Source of the DNA: Paraburkholderia sp. BL25I1N1
GTDB lineage: Bacteria; Pseudomonadota; Gammaproteobacteria; Burkholderiales; Burkholderiaceae
Direction of reading: 5' to 3'
NCBI RefSeq assembly: GCF_003002025.1
Contig: NZ_PVZB01000020.1
Span: 1 to 64,000 of the forward strand
Length of the DNA stretch: 64,000 nucleotides
This document shows, piece by piece, positions 9,001 to 16,762 of the stretch. The translations under genes were made by a program, and so were the position numbers. The notes below the pieces were generated by a model, which made no database searches, had not been told where the DNA came from, and saw only the letters and a program-made list of their open reading frames with translations. Position 1 is the first letter of the stretch. Every line of letters starts with the position of its first letter.

Positions 9001-9191
9001 GTGGCACCCGGCCAGAAGGTGCGGATCACCATCACACGGAAGGTGAAGGGCGGATCTTCGGACTGCGCGAGCCGCGTATAAGCGAGGATGCCGAAAGCGG
9101 TCGCGAGCGCGATCAGGAAAACCACCAGCGCCTGATGACGCAGCGCCCAGGCGGACAGGTTGAAGCGTCCTTCTTCATGCGTGGTGCTCAT
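6054..9191 (-). CDS. RND efflux transporter, inner-membrane permease
   Basis: 1045 residues, the usual size for the family. The plan is one N-terminal TM helix, a large periplasmic porter domain, TM2-6, a second porter domain, then TM7-12. GLLVDDAII in TM4 carries the two Asp residues of the proton relay. In TM10 the motif is MRNSVILVD, with Arg where AcrB has Lys940, a variation common outside the AcrB group. The transporter exchanges protons for exported compounds and works with the adaptor and outer-membrane channel encoded on either side. It overlaps both neighbours by 4 bases. It resembles TriC-type drug/detergent pumps more than metal pumps, but substrate cannot be read from sequence. 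Confidence 0.93.
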   Translation of the reverse strand: MSTTHEEGRFNLSAWALRHQALVVFLIALATAFGILAYTRLAQSEDPPFTFRVMVIRTFWPGATARQMQEQVTDRIGRKLQETPAIDFVRSYSRPGESLMFFSMKDSAPVKDVPETWYQVRKKVGDIAATLPQGIQGPFFNDEFGDVYTNIYTLEGDGFSAAQLHDYADQLRTVLLRVPGVGKVDYFGDPDQHIYIEIANTQLTRLGISPQQLGQAINSQNSVSQAGTLTTADDRVFVRPTGQFKDVNALADTLIRINNRSFRLGDIATIKRGYDDPVATQMRAGGKAVLGIGVTMQPGGDVIRLGKALDQQMTQLRKALPAGLQLVEVSSMPDAVAHSVDDFLEAVAEAVAIVLVVSLVSLGVRTGMVVVISIPVVLAVTALCMYLFDIGLHKVSLGTLVLALGLLVDDAIIAVEMMSVKLEQGWNRTRAAAYAYTSTAFPMLTGTLVTVSGFLPIALAKSSTGEYTRSIFEVSAIALIASWLAAVVLIPLLGYHLLPERKREVHEAHLPDDHEHDIYDTRFYRRLRGWIGWCIERRFVVLAITVALFVLAMAGFTLVPQQFFPSSDRPELLVDVRLPEGASFEATLRQAQRLEKALVGRPEIDHTVDFVGTGAPRFYLPLDQQLQQPNFAQFVITAKSVKDREKLAQWLEPELRNNFPAIRTRLSRLENGPPVGYPVQFRVSGDDIATVRSIAERVAATMRADRGTSNVQFDWDEPAERSVRFEVDQKKARELGVSSDDISSFLAMTLSGYTVTQYRERDKLISVDLRAPKAERVDPAQLVTLAIPTPNGPVPLGTLGHLRNDLEYGVIWERDRQPTLTVQSDVAPGAQGIDVTHAVDKALGPIRATLPVGYRIEIGGSVEESGKGQTSINAQMPIMIIAVLTLLMIQLQSFARVLMVVLTAPLGLIGVVLTLLLFGQPFGFVAMLGVIAMFGIIMRNSVILVDQIEQDIASGHKRFDAIVGATVRRFRPITLTAAAAVLALIPLLRSNFFGPMATALMGGITSATILTLFYLPALYAVSFRVRADEREPQAPSASGTTHTGN

Positions 9192-10372
9192 GAAGCGAAG
9201 TCCTCGGGATGCAGCGGCGCGATCGCCCGGACTTTTTCGCCGGCGCTCACCGTATGCACGCCTTGCAGCACGACGCGTTCGCCGTCCTTGAGACCTTGAC
9301 CGATCACGACGGTGCGTTCGTTGTAACGCGTAACCGTCACGCGGCGCAGTTCCAGCGCGTTATCCGCGGCGCGCACGATCCACACGGCGGGCTGCGTGCC
9401 GTCATGGAACAACGCCGTGGCGGGCACAGTGAACGAACCGTGCTGATTGGCCGAGGCGTTAGCTGGCGCGGCGAGTTCGATATCCGCGGTCATGCCGAGG
9501 CGCACGTCCGGACCGGGATTGTCGAGCGTGAGTTTGGCGCGATAGGTGCGGCTTTGCGGGTCCGCGGCGGGCGACAGTTCGCGCACGCGCGCGGTGAACT
9601 TGCGCCCCGGCAGCGCGGCGAGCGTGACGTTGGCGGTTTGCCCGACCGAGAGCGCGGCGAGCGCGCTTTCCGGCACGTCGCATACCACGTCGATGTCGCC
9701 GCTCCACGCGAGGTTGTAGACGGCCTGGCCCGCGGAGACGTTCTGGCCCGTGTCGGCCTGTTCGGCGGTAATCACGCCGGCGTGATCGGCGGCGAGCGTG
9801 GTGTATTGCAACTGGTCCTTCGATAACGCCGCCTGCTGCGCGGCCTGATCGCGCTGCGCGAGCGCGGATGCGTATGCATTGGTGGTCTGTTCGAGCTGCG
9901 CGGGCGCGATCAGGTTTTCTTTGGCCTGCGCCTGATCGCGATCGAGTTGCTGCTTCGCATACACGAGAGCGTGCTGCGCGGCGGTGAGTTGCGCCTGCGC
10001 GCTCGCGGCGCTCTTCTGCTGATCGGCCGGATCGAGGCGGGCGACGATCTGCCCGTTCTTCACCACATCGCCGAGACGCACGCGCCGCTCGACGATCTTG
10101 CCGCCGACGCGAAACGACAGCGGCGTCGAATAGCGCGCCTGCACCTCGCCGGGCAAGGATGCCGCCTGCGTGCCGCTGCCGTCCGCATGCACGGCGACGG
10201 CCACCGCCGGACGCGGCTCGGGCGCCGAGGCTTGCTGCTTCGAACACGCGGCCAGCGTGACGACGCCGGCCAGAACCAGCACGGACGCGGCGCGCCGCAG
10301 GCGCGCTCGATGACGATGCTGATGGGACTGCGGACGCATCGCGGGCGATGCATGAAGACCGGGACGCTTCAC
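9188..10372 (-). CDS. RND efflux periplasmic adaptor (membrane fusion lipoprotein)
   Basis: First gene of the efflux operon. I chose GTG 10372 because a GGGG lies 5 bases upstream; ATG 10339 is the alternative, without a visible ribosome site. A lipobox LAAC follows the hydrophobic segment VLVLAGVVT, so the protein is a lipoprotein. The order is lipoyl-like half (SFRVGGKIVERRVRLGDVVKNGQIVARLD), alpha-helical hairpin rich in Gln/Ala, second lipoyl half (AGVITAEQADTGQNVSAGQ), beta-barrel and membrane-proximal domain. It bridges the inner-membrane pump and the outer-membrane channel. It is transcribed away from the tetR gene across the palindrome at 10488-10515, which probably controls it. Confidence 0.9.
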   Translation of the reverse strand: MKRPGLHASPAMRPQSHQHRHRARLRRAASVLVLAGVVTLAACSKQQASAPEPRPAVAVAVHADGSGTQAASLPGEVQARYSTPLSFRVGGKIVERRVRLGDVVKNGQIVARLDPADQQKSAASAQAQLTAAQHALVYAKQQLDRDQAQAKENLIAPAQLEQTTNAYASALAQRDQAAQQAALSKDQLQYTTLAADHAGVITAEQADTGQNVSAGQAVYNLAWSGDIDVVCDVPESALAALSVGQTANVTLAALPGRKFTARVRELSPAADPQSRTYRAKLTLDNPGPDVRLGMTADIELAAPANASANQHGSFTVPATALFHDGTQPAVWIVRAADNALELRRVTVTRYNERTVVIGQGLKDGERVVLQGVHTVSAGEKVRAIAPLHPEDFAS

Positions 10373-10487
10373 AATTACCCCAACTGGAGACAGCGAACGA
10401 ACAGGGCAAGCCGCAGTGGCCCGCCAGCGAAGACGCGCCGGCCGTTCATGCAATTGGCATACGCGACTGATTCAGAATGACGAGATG

Positions 10488-10515
10488 CATTCTAATACAC
10501 ACCTGTATTTGAATG
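10488..10515. promoter_or_regulatory. Probable TetR operator between efflux operon and tetR
   Basis: CATTCTAATACA (10488-10499) and TGTATTTGAATG (10504-10515) form an inverted repeat with one mismatch in 12 and a 4-base spacer. It lies between the divergent adaptor and tetR genes, 43 bases before the tetR start, as expected for an autoregulated repressor. A second small palindrome, GAATTCGAATTC, follows at 10523-10534. Confidence 0.7.
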
Positions 10516-10557
10516 TTGGAGTGAATTCGAATTCTTTTCGGTGCTAGACTTGCGCCC

Positions 10558-11175
10558 ATGAAACGGCAACGACTGACACGCGAGCAGAGCAAGGACCAGA
10601 CGCGCGAGCGTCTGCTCGACGCTGCGCAAGCAATTTTTATGAAGAAAGGGTTTGTCGCGGCGAGTGTCGAAGACATCGCGGCGGCGGCAGGCTATACGCG
10701 TGGCGCGTTCTATTCGAACTTCGGCAGCAAGAGCGAGTTATTTCTTGAACTATTGCGGCGCGATCACGAGGTCATGCAGGCAGGGCTGCAGGCCATCTTC
10801 GCGAACGCGGCATCGCGCGAGGAAATGGAAGAGCGCGTGCTGCGCTACTACAGCAACCTGCATCGCGAGAACAAGTGTTTCCTGCTGTGGGCGGAGGCGA
10901 AGCTGCTCGCGGTGCGCGACGGCCGGTTCCGGATTCGCTTCAACGCGTTCATGCACGACAAGCTCGAGCAACTGGGCGCGTACATTCGCGAGTTTTCGGC
11001 GCGGGTCGGCACGCCGATGCTGATGCCGCCGGACACGCTGGCGATCGGCTTGATGAGCTTGTGCGACGGTTTGCAGTTCTTCTACACGGTCGACCCGCAG
11101 AACGTGCCGGCGGAGAGAGTTGAAGCGGTGCTGGCGGGATTTTTCGCGCGCGTGGTGTTCGGGCGCGATGCGTAA
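10558..11175 (+). CDS. TetR-family repressor of the efflux operon
   Basis: 205 residues. The N-terminal helix-turn-helix spans roughly residues 15-65: RLLDAAQAIFMKKGFVAAS, then EDIAAAAGYTRGAFYSNFGSK, a typical TetR recognition motif. The C-terminal part is the variable ligand-binding and dimer domain. It is divergent from the RND operon with one strong palindrome between them, so it very likely represses the pump and itself until a pump substrate binds. No ligand can be named from sequence. A TGCTAGACT element at 10542-10550 could be its extended -10 box, which would give a very short leader. Confidence 0.9.
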   Translation: MKRQRLTREQSKDQTRERLLDAAQAIFMKKGFVAASVEDIAAAAGYTRGAFYSNFGSKSELFLELLRRDHEVMQAGLQAIFANAASREEMEERVLRYYSNLHRENKCFLLWAEAKLLAVRDGRFRIRFNAFMHDKLEQLGAYIREFSARVGTPMLMPPDTLAIGLMSLCDGLQFFYTVDPQNVPAERVEAVLAGFFARVVFGRDA

Positions 11176-11193
11176 GCGCGTTGAAGCGCGCGA

Positions 11194-11433
11194 TCAGTTG
11201 GTCGGCAATTGCGCGCAGGTGTCCACCACCGGCGTGGCGCATACATACGAATATTGACCGCTGTAGCGCAGCACTTCTTCGCCTACGTGCAGCACCACCT
11301 TGATGTCCGGACAACGCTCATAGGCGATGAAAGCCGAGCAGGCCGCGGCGGACCAGCAGACCAGCGAGAACGCGATTTTTTCGAGAAGCTGAAAACGGTG
11401 TGTCATGGCGGCTTGATTGCAATTGATTTCCAT
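11194..11433 (-). CDS. Small hypothetical protein with one hydrophobic segment
   Basis: 79 residues from ATG 11433, or 70 residues from ATG 11406 (MTHRFQLLEK). The part KIAFSLVCWSAAACSAFIAY is a probable membrane helix or signal peptide. The rest is short, with Cys residues at YERCPD, YVCATP and DTCAQL that could form disulfides outside the cytoplasm. I recognise no family. It is convergent with tetR, leaving 18 bases between the stops, and a small palindrome lies upstream. It is kept because the frame runs without interruption and the topology is coherent. Confidence 0.55.
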   Translation of the reverse strand: MEINCNQAAMTHRFQLLEKIAFSLVCWSAAACSAFIAYERCPDIKVVLHVGEEVLRYSGQYSYVCATPVVDTCAQLPTN

Positions 11434-11455
11434 TCGGACGCTATGGTACCAGAAT

Positions 11456-11474
11456 ACTAGGGTTTATACCTAGT
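11456..11474. promoter_or_regulatory. Palindrome upstream of the small membrane protein gene
   Basis: ACTAGG (11456-11461) and CCTAGT (11469-11474) are perfect inverted repeats around GTTTATA. On the minus strand the spacer reads TATAAAC, which could be a -10 box about 30 bases before the start at 11433, so the element may be an operator over that promoter. Confidence 0.35.
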
Positions 11475-11696
11475 CGAAATCCGCAATAATGCTCGCGGTC
11501 AAGCGCGTTATGAGCCTGCAAGCGTGACGCAGGCGCCTCGCAAACCTGTCCGAATTGTCATGTTCAGGTCAGGGTTGGGACATGATCGGGTCGATACAAT
11601 CGGAACGTTGGGCAAGCCCGCGCGCGCCTTGCCGCGCGGGTCGACACAGGCGCGAGGCGTGCGCCGGCCCGGCTTTACCGAGGCAGGAGTCGTCCC

Positions 11697-12755
11697 ATGA
11701 ACCAATTGCAGTCGATGCGCGTATTCGTCAAAGTGGCCGACCTCGGCAGTTTCGTCGGCGCGGCCGGCGCGCTGGATCTTTCCACGGCGGTCGTCACGCG
11801 CCACGTCGCCGATCTGGAAGCGCGTCTCGGCACGCGCCTGCTCAATCGCACCACGCGCCGGCTGTCGCTGACCGAGTCCGGCACGACCTATCTGGAGCGC
11901 GTGCGTCACATTCTCGACGACCTGGAAGGCGTGGAGCAGATGGTGGTGGCGCGCAATCACGAGCCGGTCGGCACCTTGCGCATCGTCGCGCCGGTGGTGT
12001 TCGGGCTGCACAGCCTCGCCCCCGTGGTGCAGTCTTATGCCGCGCGTTATCCGGATGTCGTTCCCGACGTCACGCTCGCGGATCGTCATGTCGATCTGGT
12101 GGAAGAGGGCTTCGACGTCGGCATTTTCGTGGCGCGGCACATGCGCAGCGCGAGCATCGTCACGCGACGGCTCACTACCGGCTATCTGACGGTGTGCGCG
12201 ACGCCCGCTTATCTGGCGCGGCACGGCACGCCGACGCGGCCGGAGCATCTGCTCTCGCATCCCTGGTTGAGCCGTCCGTCTGAGCAGGGCGGCGAGGAGC
12301 GTGTGTTCACCGGACCGGATGGCGAAGTCCGCCTGCGCCCGCCGAATGCGATCGTCGCGAACAATACGGAGATGCTCAGGCAGTTCGCGCTGCTGGGCAT
12401 GGGCGTGGCGATCCTGCCGAGCTATCTGATCGGCCGCGACCTCGCGTCCGGACGGCTGGTGCCGCTGCTACGCGAATACCGTTTGCCGCAGATCGAAGTC
12501 TCGATCGCTTATCCGAGCCGCCTGCATTTGCCGGCGAAGGTGCGCACCTTCATCGATCACCTCGTCGAGTATTTTCAGCAGCCGGGGCAGCAGACAGGTG
12601 ATCCGCGTGCTGTGACGGCGGTGCGTTCCGCGAACGGGGCGACGGACGTTGCAGCGGATATCGACGACCTGTCGGTGCCCGAATTGACTGCCGACGCAGC
12701 GCGTCCTTTGCACAAGACTGCGCGCTCGCGAATCGCGGCTTCATCGCCGTTTTGA
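11697..12755 (+). CDS. LysR-family transcriptional regulator (CrgA-like group)
   Basis: 352 residues. The N-terminal winged HTH is clear: MRVFVKVADLGSFVGAAGAL, then VTRHVADLEARLGTRLLNRT. A periplasmic-binding-like effector domain follows (residues about 90-295), with the group motif VEEGFDVGIFV. The last ~50 residues (after YFQQPGQQ) extend beyond a normal ~300-residue LysR protein and are polar and low in complexity. No divergent target gene is adjacent; the nearest gene upstream is the small hypothetical on the other strand. The target is therefore unknown. Confidence 0.88.
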   Translation: MNQLQSMRVFVKVADLGSFVGAAGALDLSTAVVTRHVADLEARLGTRLLNRTTRRLSLTESGTTYLERVRHILDDLEGVEQMVVARNHEPVGTLRIVAPVVFGLHSLAPVVQSYAARYPDVVPDVTLADRHVDLVEEGFDVGIFVARHMRSASIVTRRLTTGYLTVCATPAYLARHGTPTRPEHLLSHPWLSRPSEQGGEERVFTGPDGEVRLRPPNAIVANNTEMLRQFALLGMGVAILPSYLIGRDLASGRLVPLLREYRLPQIEVSIAYPSRLHLPAKVRTFIDHLVEYFQQPGQQTGDPRAVTAVRSANGATDVAADIDDLSVPELTADAARPLHKTARSRIAASSPF

Positions 12756-12905
12756 TGCTGTTTTGATGGCGTTTTGACGCCGGGCGCGGCAGGCGTCGGC
12801 TTTTGAAGCGCGGCGTCAGTTGGTATGGCGGACTGGCCGGCATGCCTGTCGGCGCTGGGCGCTGCGTCTCGCTCGGCAGCGCCGCCCTGAAACCGCGCTA
12901 ACGCT

Positions 12906-13295
12906 TCAAATCCACACGTCGTTTGCCGCCGTCCGTTCGCTGACTTCCTCGCCGGTATTCTTCACGCCGCGGGGCTCGATCAGCAGCAGCTTCACTTCGT
13001 GTTCGGCGTACGGCTTGTGCTCGATGCCCTTCGGCACCACGAACATTTCCCCCGCTGAAATCAGCACGAAACCATCGCGCATGTCGATGCGCAGTTGTCC
13101 CTCGAGCACGATGAACGTCTCGTCGGTGTCAGCGTGCTCATGCCAGATGAAATCCCCCTCGATTTTTACCAGCTTGAACTGATAGTCGTTCATTTCGGCG
13201 ACCACGCGTGCTTGCCACTGGTCGTTGAAGAGCCGCAATTTTTCCGCGAAATTGATGGCCTGATACGGCCGTTGAGTGACCTGTGCGTCGGACAT
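12906..13295 (-). CDS. Single-domain cupin protein
   Basis: 129 residues forming one small cupin barrel. The first metal motif is WHEHADTDETFIVLEG (HxH with Glu six residues on). The second is GEMFVVPKGIEHKPYA, with the late His. Both metal-binding motifs are intact, so a metal site is likely. Small cupins of this kind are often sugar- or metabolite-binding proteins or dioxygenase-like enzymes; nothing here decides which. It lies between a LysR gene and the AraC gene, with about 100 bases to the latter's stop. Its own operon partners are not evident. Confidence 0.85.
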   Translation of the reverse strand: MSDAQVTQRPYQAINFAEKLRLFNDQWQARVVAEMNDYQFKLVKIEGDFIWHEHADTDETFIVLEGQLRIDMRDGFVLISAGEMFVVPKGIEHKPYAEHEVKLLLIEPRGVKNTGEEVSERTAANDVWI

Positions 13296-13401
13296 GCAGT
13301 GCTCCTCCTGAGCGGTTATGTCAGGCAGGAGCGTACGGCGCGGCGGGTGGCCGGGTCTTGAACGTTTGTGCGCGCGGGCTGTGCGTCGAAAACGCCTTCG
13401 C

Positions 13402-14286
13402 TCAGCGCGCGCCGGGTCCCGACGATCCGAGCATCTTCAGCCATTGCGCCGGTGCGACGCCCCAAGTGTGCTTGAAGTGCCGCGTCATGTGGCTCTGATC
13501 GGCGAAGCCGCTTGCCGCCGAGGCGTCGGCGAGCGACAGGCCCGCGAGCACCCGTTGCCGCACGAGATCGAGTCGCCGCATGGTCAGATAGCGATGCGGA
13601 CTGGTGCCGAACAATGCGCGAAAATCCCGCGACAAACTCCAGCGGTCGCGGCCTGCCGCGGCTGCGAGTTCATCGAGCGTGACGGCGCGATCGAGCGAGG
13701 CCAGCAGGTAGTCGCGCGCAAGCGTTGCCGCGCGGTAATCCACCGGACGCGGTGTATCCGGCGCGCCTGCCACCGTGTCGAGTGCGACCGCAAGATCGTA
13801 GAGCGCGCTGTCCTGTTCGAGCGGATCGATGGCGCTGTCCATCGCGCGCAGCAGGCTTTCGGTGGCGGCGAACAGGCGCGGATCGTTCGACAGCCCTCCT
13901 TCCAGGAACGGCAGCGGCTTGCCGCCGAGCGCCTGCTGGAACAGCGCCGGATCGACATAGATCATGCGGTAGTGGAAGCCGTCGCCGGTGCCGGCCTGGC
14001 CGTCGTGCGGTTCGTCGGGATGCAGCACCATCGTGCCGCCCGGCAAGCTGTTGCGGGTGCTGCCGCGATAGCGAAAGCTCTGCACGCCGGACAGCGTGCG
14101 GCCGATCGCATACGTATCGTGGCGATGCATCGCGTAGCCGGCCTGGTGAAAGAACGCCTCGATCCGCTCGATGCCGCTCACGCCGGCAGTTTGCGGCGAG
14201 CGATAAATCCAGTCGGAACCGCGGCCGTTCCGCGTGGACGAAAGCGGCAGGGAACGCGCCGGCGATGAAGCCGGTTCCTCGCTCAT
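13402..14286 (-). CDS. AraC-family transcriptional regulator
   Basis: 294 residues. The N-terminal ~170 residues are a cupin-like effector domain (TMVLHPDEPHDGQAGTGDGF is typical of the AraC-binding type). The C-terminal ~100 residues hold two HTH motifs: LDELAAAAGRDRWSLSRDFR, then SLADASAASGFADQSHMTRH followed by FKHTWGVAPAQW. Its ATG shares ATGA with the stop of the upstream DUF2795 gene, so the two are translated together. AraC proteins with this N-terminal domain often control efflux or small-molecule genes; the target is not evident here. Confidence 0.92.
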   Translation of the reverse strand: MSEEPASSPARSLPLSSTRNGRGSDWIYRSPQTAGVSGIERIEAFFHQAGYAMHRHDTYAIGRTLSGVQSFRYRGSTRNSLPGGTMVLHPDEPHDGQAGTGDGFHYRMIYVDPALFQQALGGKPLPFLEGGLSNDPRLFAATESLLRAMDSAIDPLEQDSALYDLAVALDTVAGAPDTPRPVDYRAATLARDYLLASLDRAVTLDELAAAAGRDRWSLSRDFRALFGTSPHRYLTMRRLDLVRQRVLAGLSLADASAASGFADQSHMTRHFKHTWGVAPAQWLKMLGSSGPGAR

Positions 14287-14513
14287 CCGCCGAGCCCCGG
14301 GCCGTAATTGCCGCTGATGTAGCGCGTCACGGAGGCGACGTCCGCGTAATCCTGTTCCGGCAGGCCATCGAGCATCGACAGCACTTCGTTGCTCGCGCCG
14401 GCTTCGCGCGCGGCGTCGACCAGCGCGTCCTTGTACGTGGGAAATTGGACTTCGCTCAGAAGATCGGTGATCTGCAGGTCAATCGATTCGCCGGGAATAG
14501 CCGATGCGGTCAT
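14283..14513 (-). CDS. DUF2795 domain small protein
   Basis: 76 residues from ATG 14513. The core, VQFPTYKDALVDAAREAGAS then EVLSMLDGLPEQDYADVASV, matches DUF2795, a small helical domain in many soil bacteria with no proven function. The motif order (Pro, Leu, Ala-rich helix, LxxLP, YxxxxxV) is intact. Its stop overlaps the AraC start by 4 bases, so both are expressed from one message, and the protein may modulate or report to the regulator. That last point is inference from coupling. Confidence 0.8.
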   Translation of the reverse strand: MTASAIPGESIDLQITDLLSEVQFPTYKDALVDAAREAGASNEVLSMLDGLPEQDYADVASVTRYISGNYGPGLGG

Positions 14514-14706
14514 GCAAACGCTCCTATTGATACGGTTGGACGTGACGAGGACGTGAGTGTTGCCGCTGAACGAAACGCCAGAGGCCGCGCTAGTTGCAGT
14601 ATGCCGCATGAGAAAAAGTGCCCGTCCGCGCACGCCATCGTCACCGCTGACGGGTCGTGACGTCTCACGTATGCAACCCGCGCGCGCGCTTCCGTACATG
14701 CCGGTG

Positions 14707-14961
14707 TCAGGTCTGCAAATGCTCGTTCTGTCCGGTGAAGCTTCGATCGAGATGCCGTGACTTGGGCAGCGCGATATGTTGCCATTGTTGCGGACGATTA
14801 TTGTCCGTGGCGGCAACATCCGGCGCCGCCGGGGCGACGGGTGCTGCGTTAGCGCGTTCGGCAAGACTATTGGCGTTCGTGCTGTCCGGCGCGGTGTGAA
14901 CCGGCGCGGCGAAACACGAGGCTGACAGCGTCACCATGGTCAACAGCGTCGAGGTTTTCAT
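14707..14961 (-). CDS. Small secreted protein of unknown function
   Basis: 84 residues with a perfect AGGAGG ribosome site 6 bases before ATG 14961. A short N-terminal signal peptide (MKTSTLLTMVTLSASCFAAP) precedes an Ala/Pro/Asn-rich region and a polar C-terminus with QQWQHIALPKSRH. The strong ribosome site and signal peptide make it a real gene. I recognise no family. It is encoded about 190 bases upstream of the DUF2795 gene on the same strand and may share a transcript with it. Confidence 0.75.
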   Translation of the reverse strand: MKTSTLLTMVTLSASCFAAPVHTAPDSTNANSLAERANAAPVAPAAPDVAATDNNRPQQWQHIALPKSRHLDRSFTGQNEHLQT

Positions 14962-15261
14962 CCCGACCTCCTAAGCTCATGCGGCGCTGACAGTGGAGCA
15001 AATGCTGTGCCGCAAGCGCTGTGCCGTCCCCGCGTCGAAAGGACGGCGCATGCTCTGCGCGGCGTGGCCGAGGTGTACGGTCGGCGGCTACCGCGCATCT
15101 TTCCATCTTACGCGCGCAAATTCTGCATCGCGCGCACGTTTGCGGCAAAACGGTATTGTGATTTCAGATAATGGCAGAAACGCGGCGACCGCGCAGCAGC
15201 GCCATCGCGAACGGCCGTGCGGCGCGAATGCTGCGGCGCGGCAGGCGCCATGGATGAGGCT
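14962..15261. other. 300-bp gap upstream of the small secreted protein gene
   Basis: No supported gene. It should contain the promoter of the small secreted protein gene; the ribosome site of that gene lies at its left edge. Nothing else recognised. Confidence 0.4.
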
Positions 15262-16599
15262 CTAGCGCAGCACGTCAAAGCGCGTCCACGGCCACGAAGG
15301 CCGGTCGCGCATGTACCCATTCAGCCAGTTCCACTGCGGATGCCGCTTCATGAACGCCTGCGCGTCGAACGGCCGCCCGCAAGGGTGGCCCCAGCGCGCG
15401 CTGAACGCCATCTCGCGCGCCATTTCACTGTCGACCACCTTGCCGTCGTTGGCGCCCCATGGATTGAACGGCCCGTGATCGGTTCCGCCGAAGCGCGCGT
15501 CGTCCAGTTCCAGATGCCCGCAGATGGTGCGCGAGCATGGATTGTCGTTGCGGTCGAGATAAACGTCGTGATGATCGGCGATCATCTCCTTGGCCAGTTC
15601 CACGTCGATCTTGCCGCGATGCATTTCCTCGAGCTGCATGAAGCGCAGGCGCCGTGCGCCGTTCTTGCGCACGTCTGTATAGTCTTCGCCTTCGCCGAGG
15701 CATTCCTGGTTGCGGATCTTCAGGTCGGTCGCGGTGTTGTAGCCGCTGTAGAAACCGTCCTTGGTGCTCTCGAAACCGGAGAAGTGCAGGCCCAGTTCGT
15801 AGCGCGCGATCTCGCCGGTCTTGGCGTCGCCCAGCAGCCAGCTGTTCGCATAGCCGCCGTTATTGGCGATCGCGAACATTTCGCACCATTCGCCGATGCT
15901 GTTCGCGTACTGCGACGCACGCCGCGAGCGATAGAACTCGGGCGCGCCCGCCGCGTTGTAGCCGGCGAAGTTGGAGATGGTGGTTTCCGTCACCATCAGC
16001 CCGGCGGCGGTGACCCAGAAATCCGTCAGACTGGAAATGCAGCCGGGCAGCCCTTGCATCAGGATGCGGTTGCCCTCGTCGGGCACGATGTCGAAGATCA
16101 CGTTGAACGCGTCGCCGGCGGCGTAGCGGTCCCACGAGTTGTGCGCCATCACGATCCGGCCGTCGCGCGTTGCGCGGCCGGTGGCAATGAATGCGCTGCA
16201 GTGGTGCCCGCGCCGTCCGCGCCACGGCTTCACGCCGAGGTTCGGCTGCTTCTGCGACGCGTGGGTCGGCCACCAGCTTTGCAGCAGATCCATGTAGCCG
16301 TTCCACGCCAGCACTTCGGCGAACGGCAGCTTCGCGCCGTCGGCGATGCCCTGGATTTCGTCGGCGAATTCGGTGTCGAGTTTGTTGGCGAACTGGGAGA
16401 CCGCGGCGCTGACGAAGGTGTCGAAATCTTCGCCGGTGTCCCATTTGGCGAGATAGCGGGCGGTGTGGATCGCGTTGCGGATTTCGCTGGCGAGCAACTG
16501 GCCGTGCTGCTCGCCGCGATCGTACGGCTCGCCTTCGATATGCAGGAAAATCCAGCCTGCCTGGTCGCGGCGCACGGCATCGAGGGACGGTTCGCTCAT
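15262..16599 (-). CDS. C45-family autoproteolytic acyltransferase/hydrolase (phospholipase B-like)
   Basis: 445 residues from ATG 16599, which has GGAG 7 bases upstream. The fold is that of N-terminal nucleophile enzymes: a pro-segment is cut off to expose a catalytic Cys. The expected cut is before Cys134 in RRGHHCSAFIATG, followed by GRIVMAHNSWD, a conserved strand pair. The family contains penicillin acyltransferases (C45) and eukaryotic phospholipase B-like proteins; the real substrate in bacteria is usually unknown. No signal peptide is evident, so the protein is probably cytoplasmic. It lies between the small secreted protein gene and a ClC channel gene with no operon partner. Confidence 0.82.
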   Translation of the reverse strand: MSEPSLDAVRRDQAGWIFLHIEGEPYDRGEQHGQLLASEIRNAIHTARYLAKWDTGEDFDTFVSAAVSQFANKLDTEFADEIQGIADGAKLPFAEVLAWNGYMDLLQSWWPTHASQKQPNLGVKPWRGRRGHHCSAFIATGRATRDGRIVMAHNSWDRYAAGDAFNVIFDIVPDEGNRILMQGLPGCISSLTDFWVTAAGLMVTETTISNFAGYNAAGAPEFYRSRRASQYANSIGEWCEMFAIANNGGYANSWLLGDAKTGEIARYELGLHFSGFESTKDGFYSGYNTATDLKIRNQECLGEGEDYTDVRKNGARRLRFMQLEEMHRGKIDVELAKEMIADHHDVYLDRNDNPCSRTICGHLELDDARFGGTDHGPFNPWGANDGKVVDSEMAREMAFSARWGHPCGRPFDAQAFMKRHPQWNWLNGYMRDRPSWPWTRFDVLR

Positions 16600-16762
16600 C
16601 TTCGCTCCGATCGAAGGACGGGCGTCTCGGTGCGCCCGTTCTGGCGTAACGCGCGCTGCCGGCGTTCGCCGCAGCGGTCTGTCCATTGTAGAGAATTTGC
16701 CGCGCTTTGCACGGGCCCCAAAGAGAGCGCGGCCGCGGCCTGGAGCGGATCGCGCGCGGTGC

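Noticed and set aside
10372..10453. Longer adaptor protein starting at 10453
   Set aside because: The extra residues would precede the signal peptide and lack a ribosome site; the GTG at 10372 has a GGGG at proper distance.
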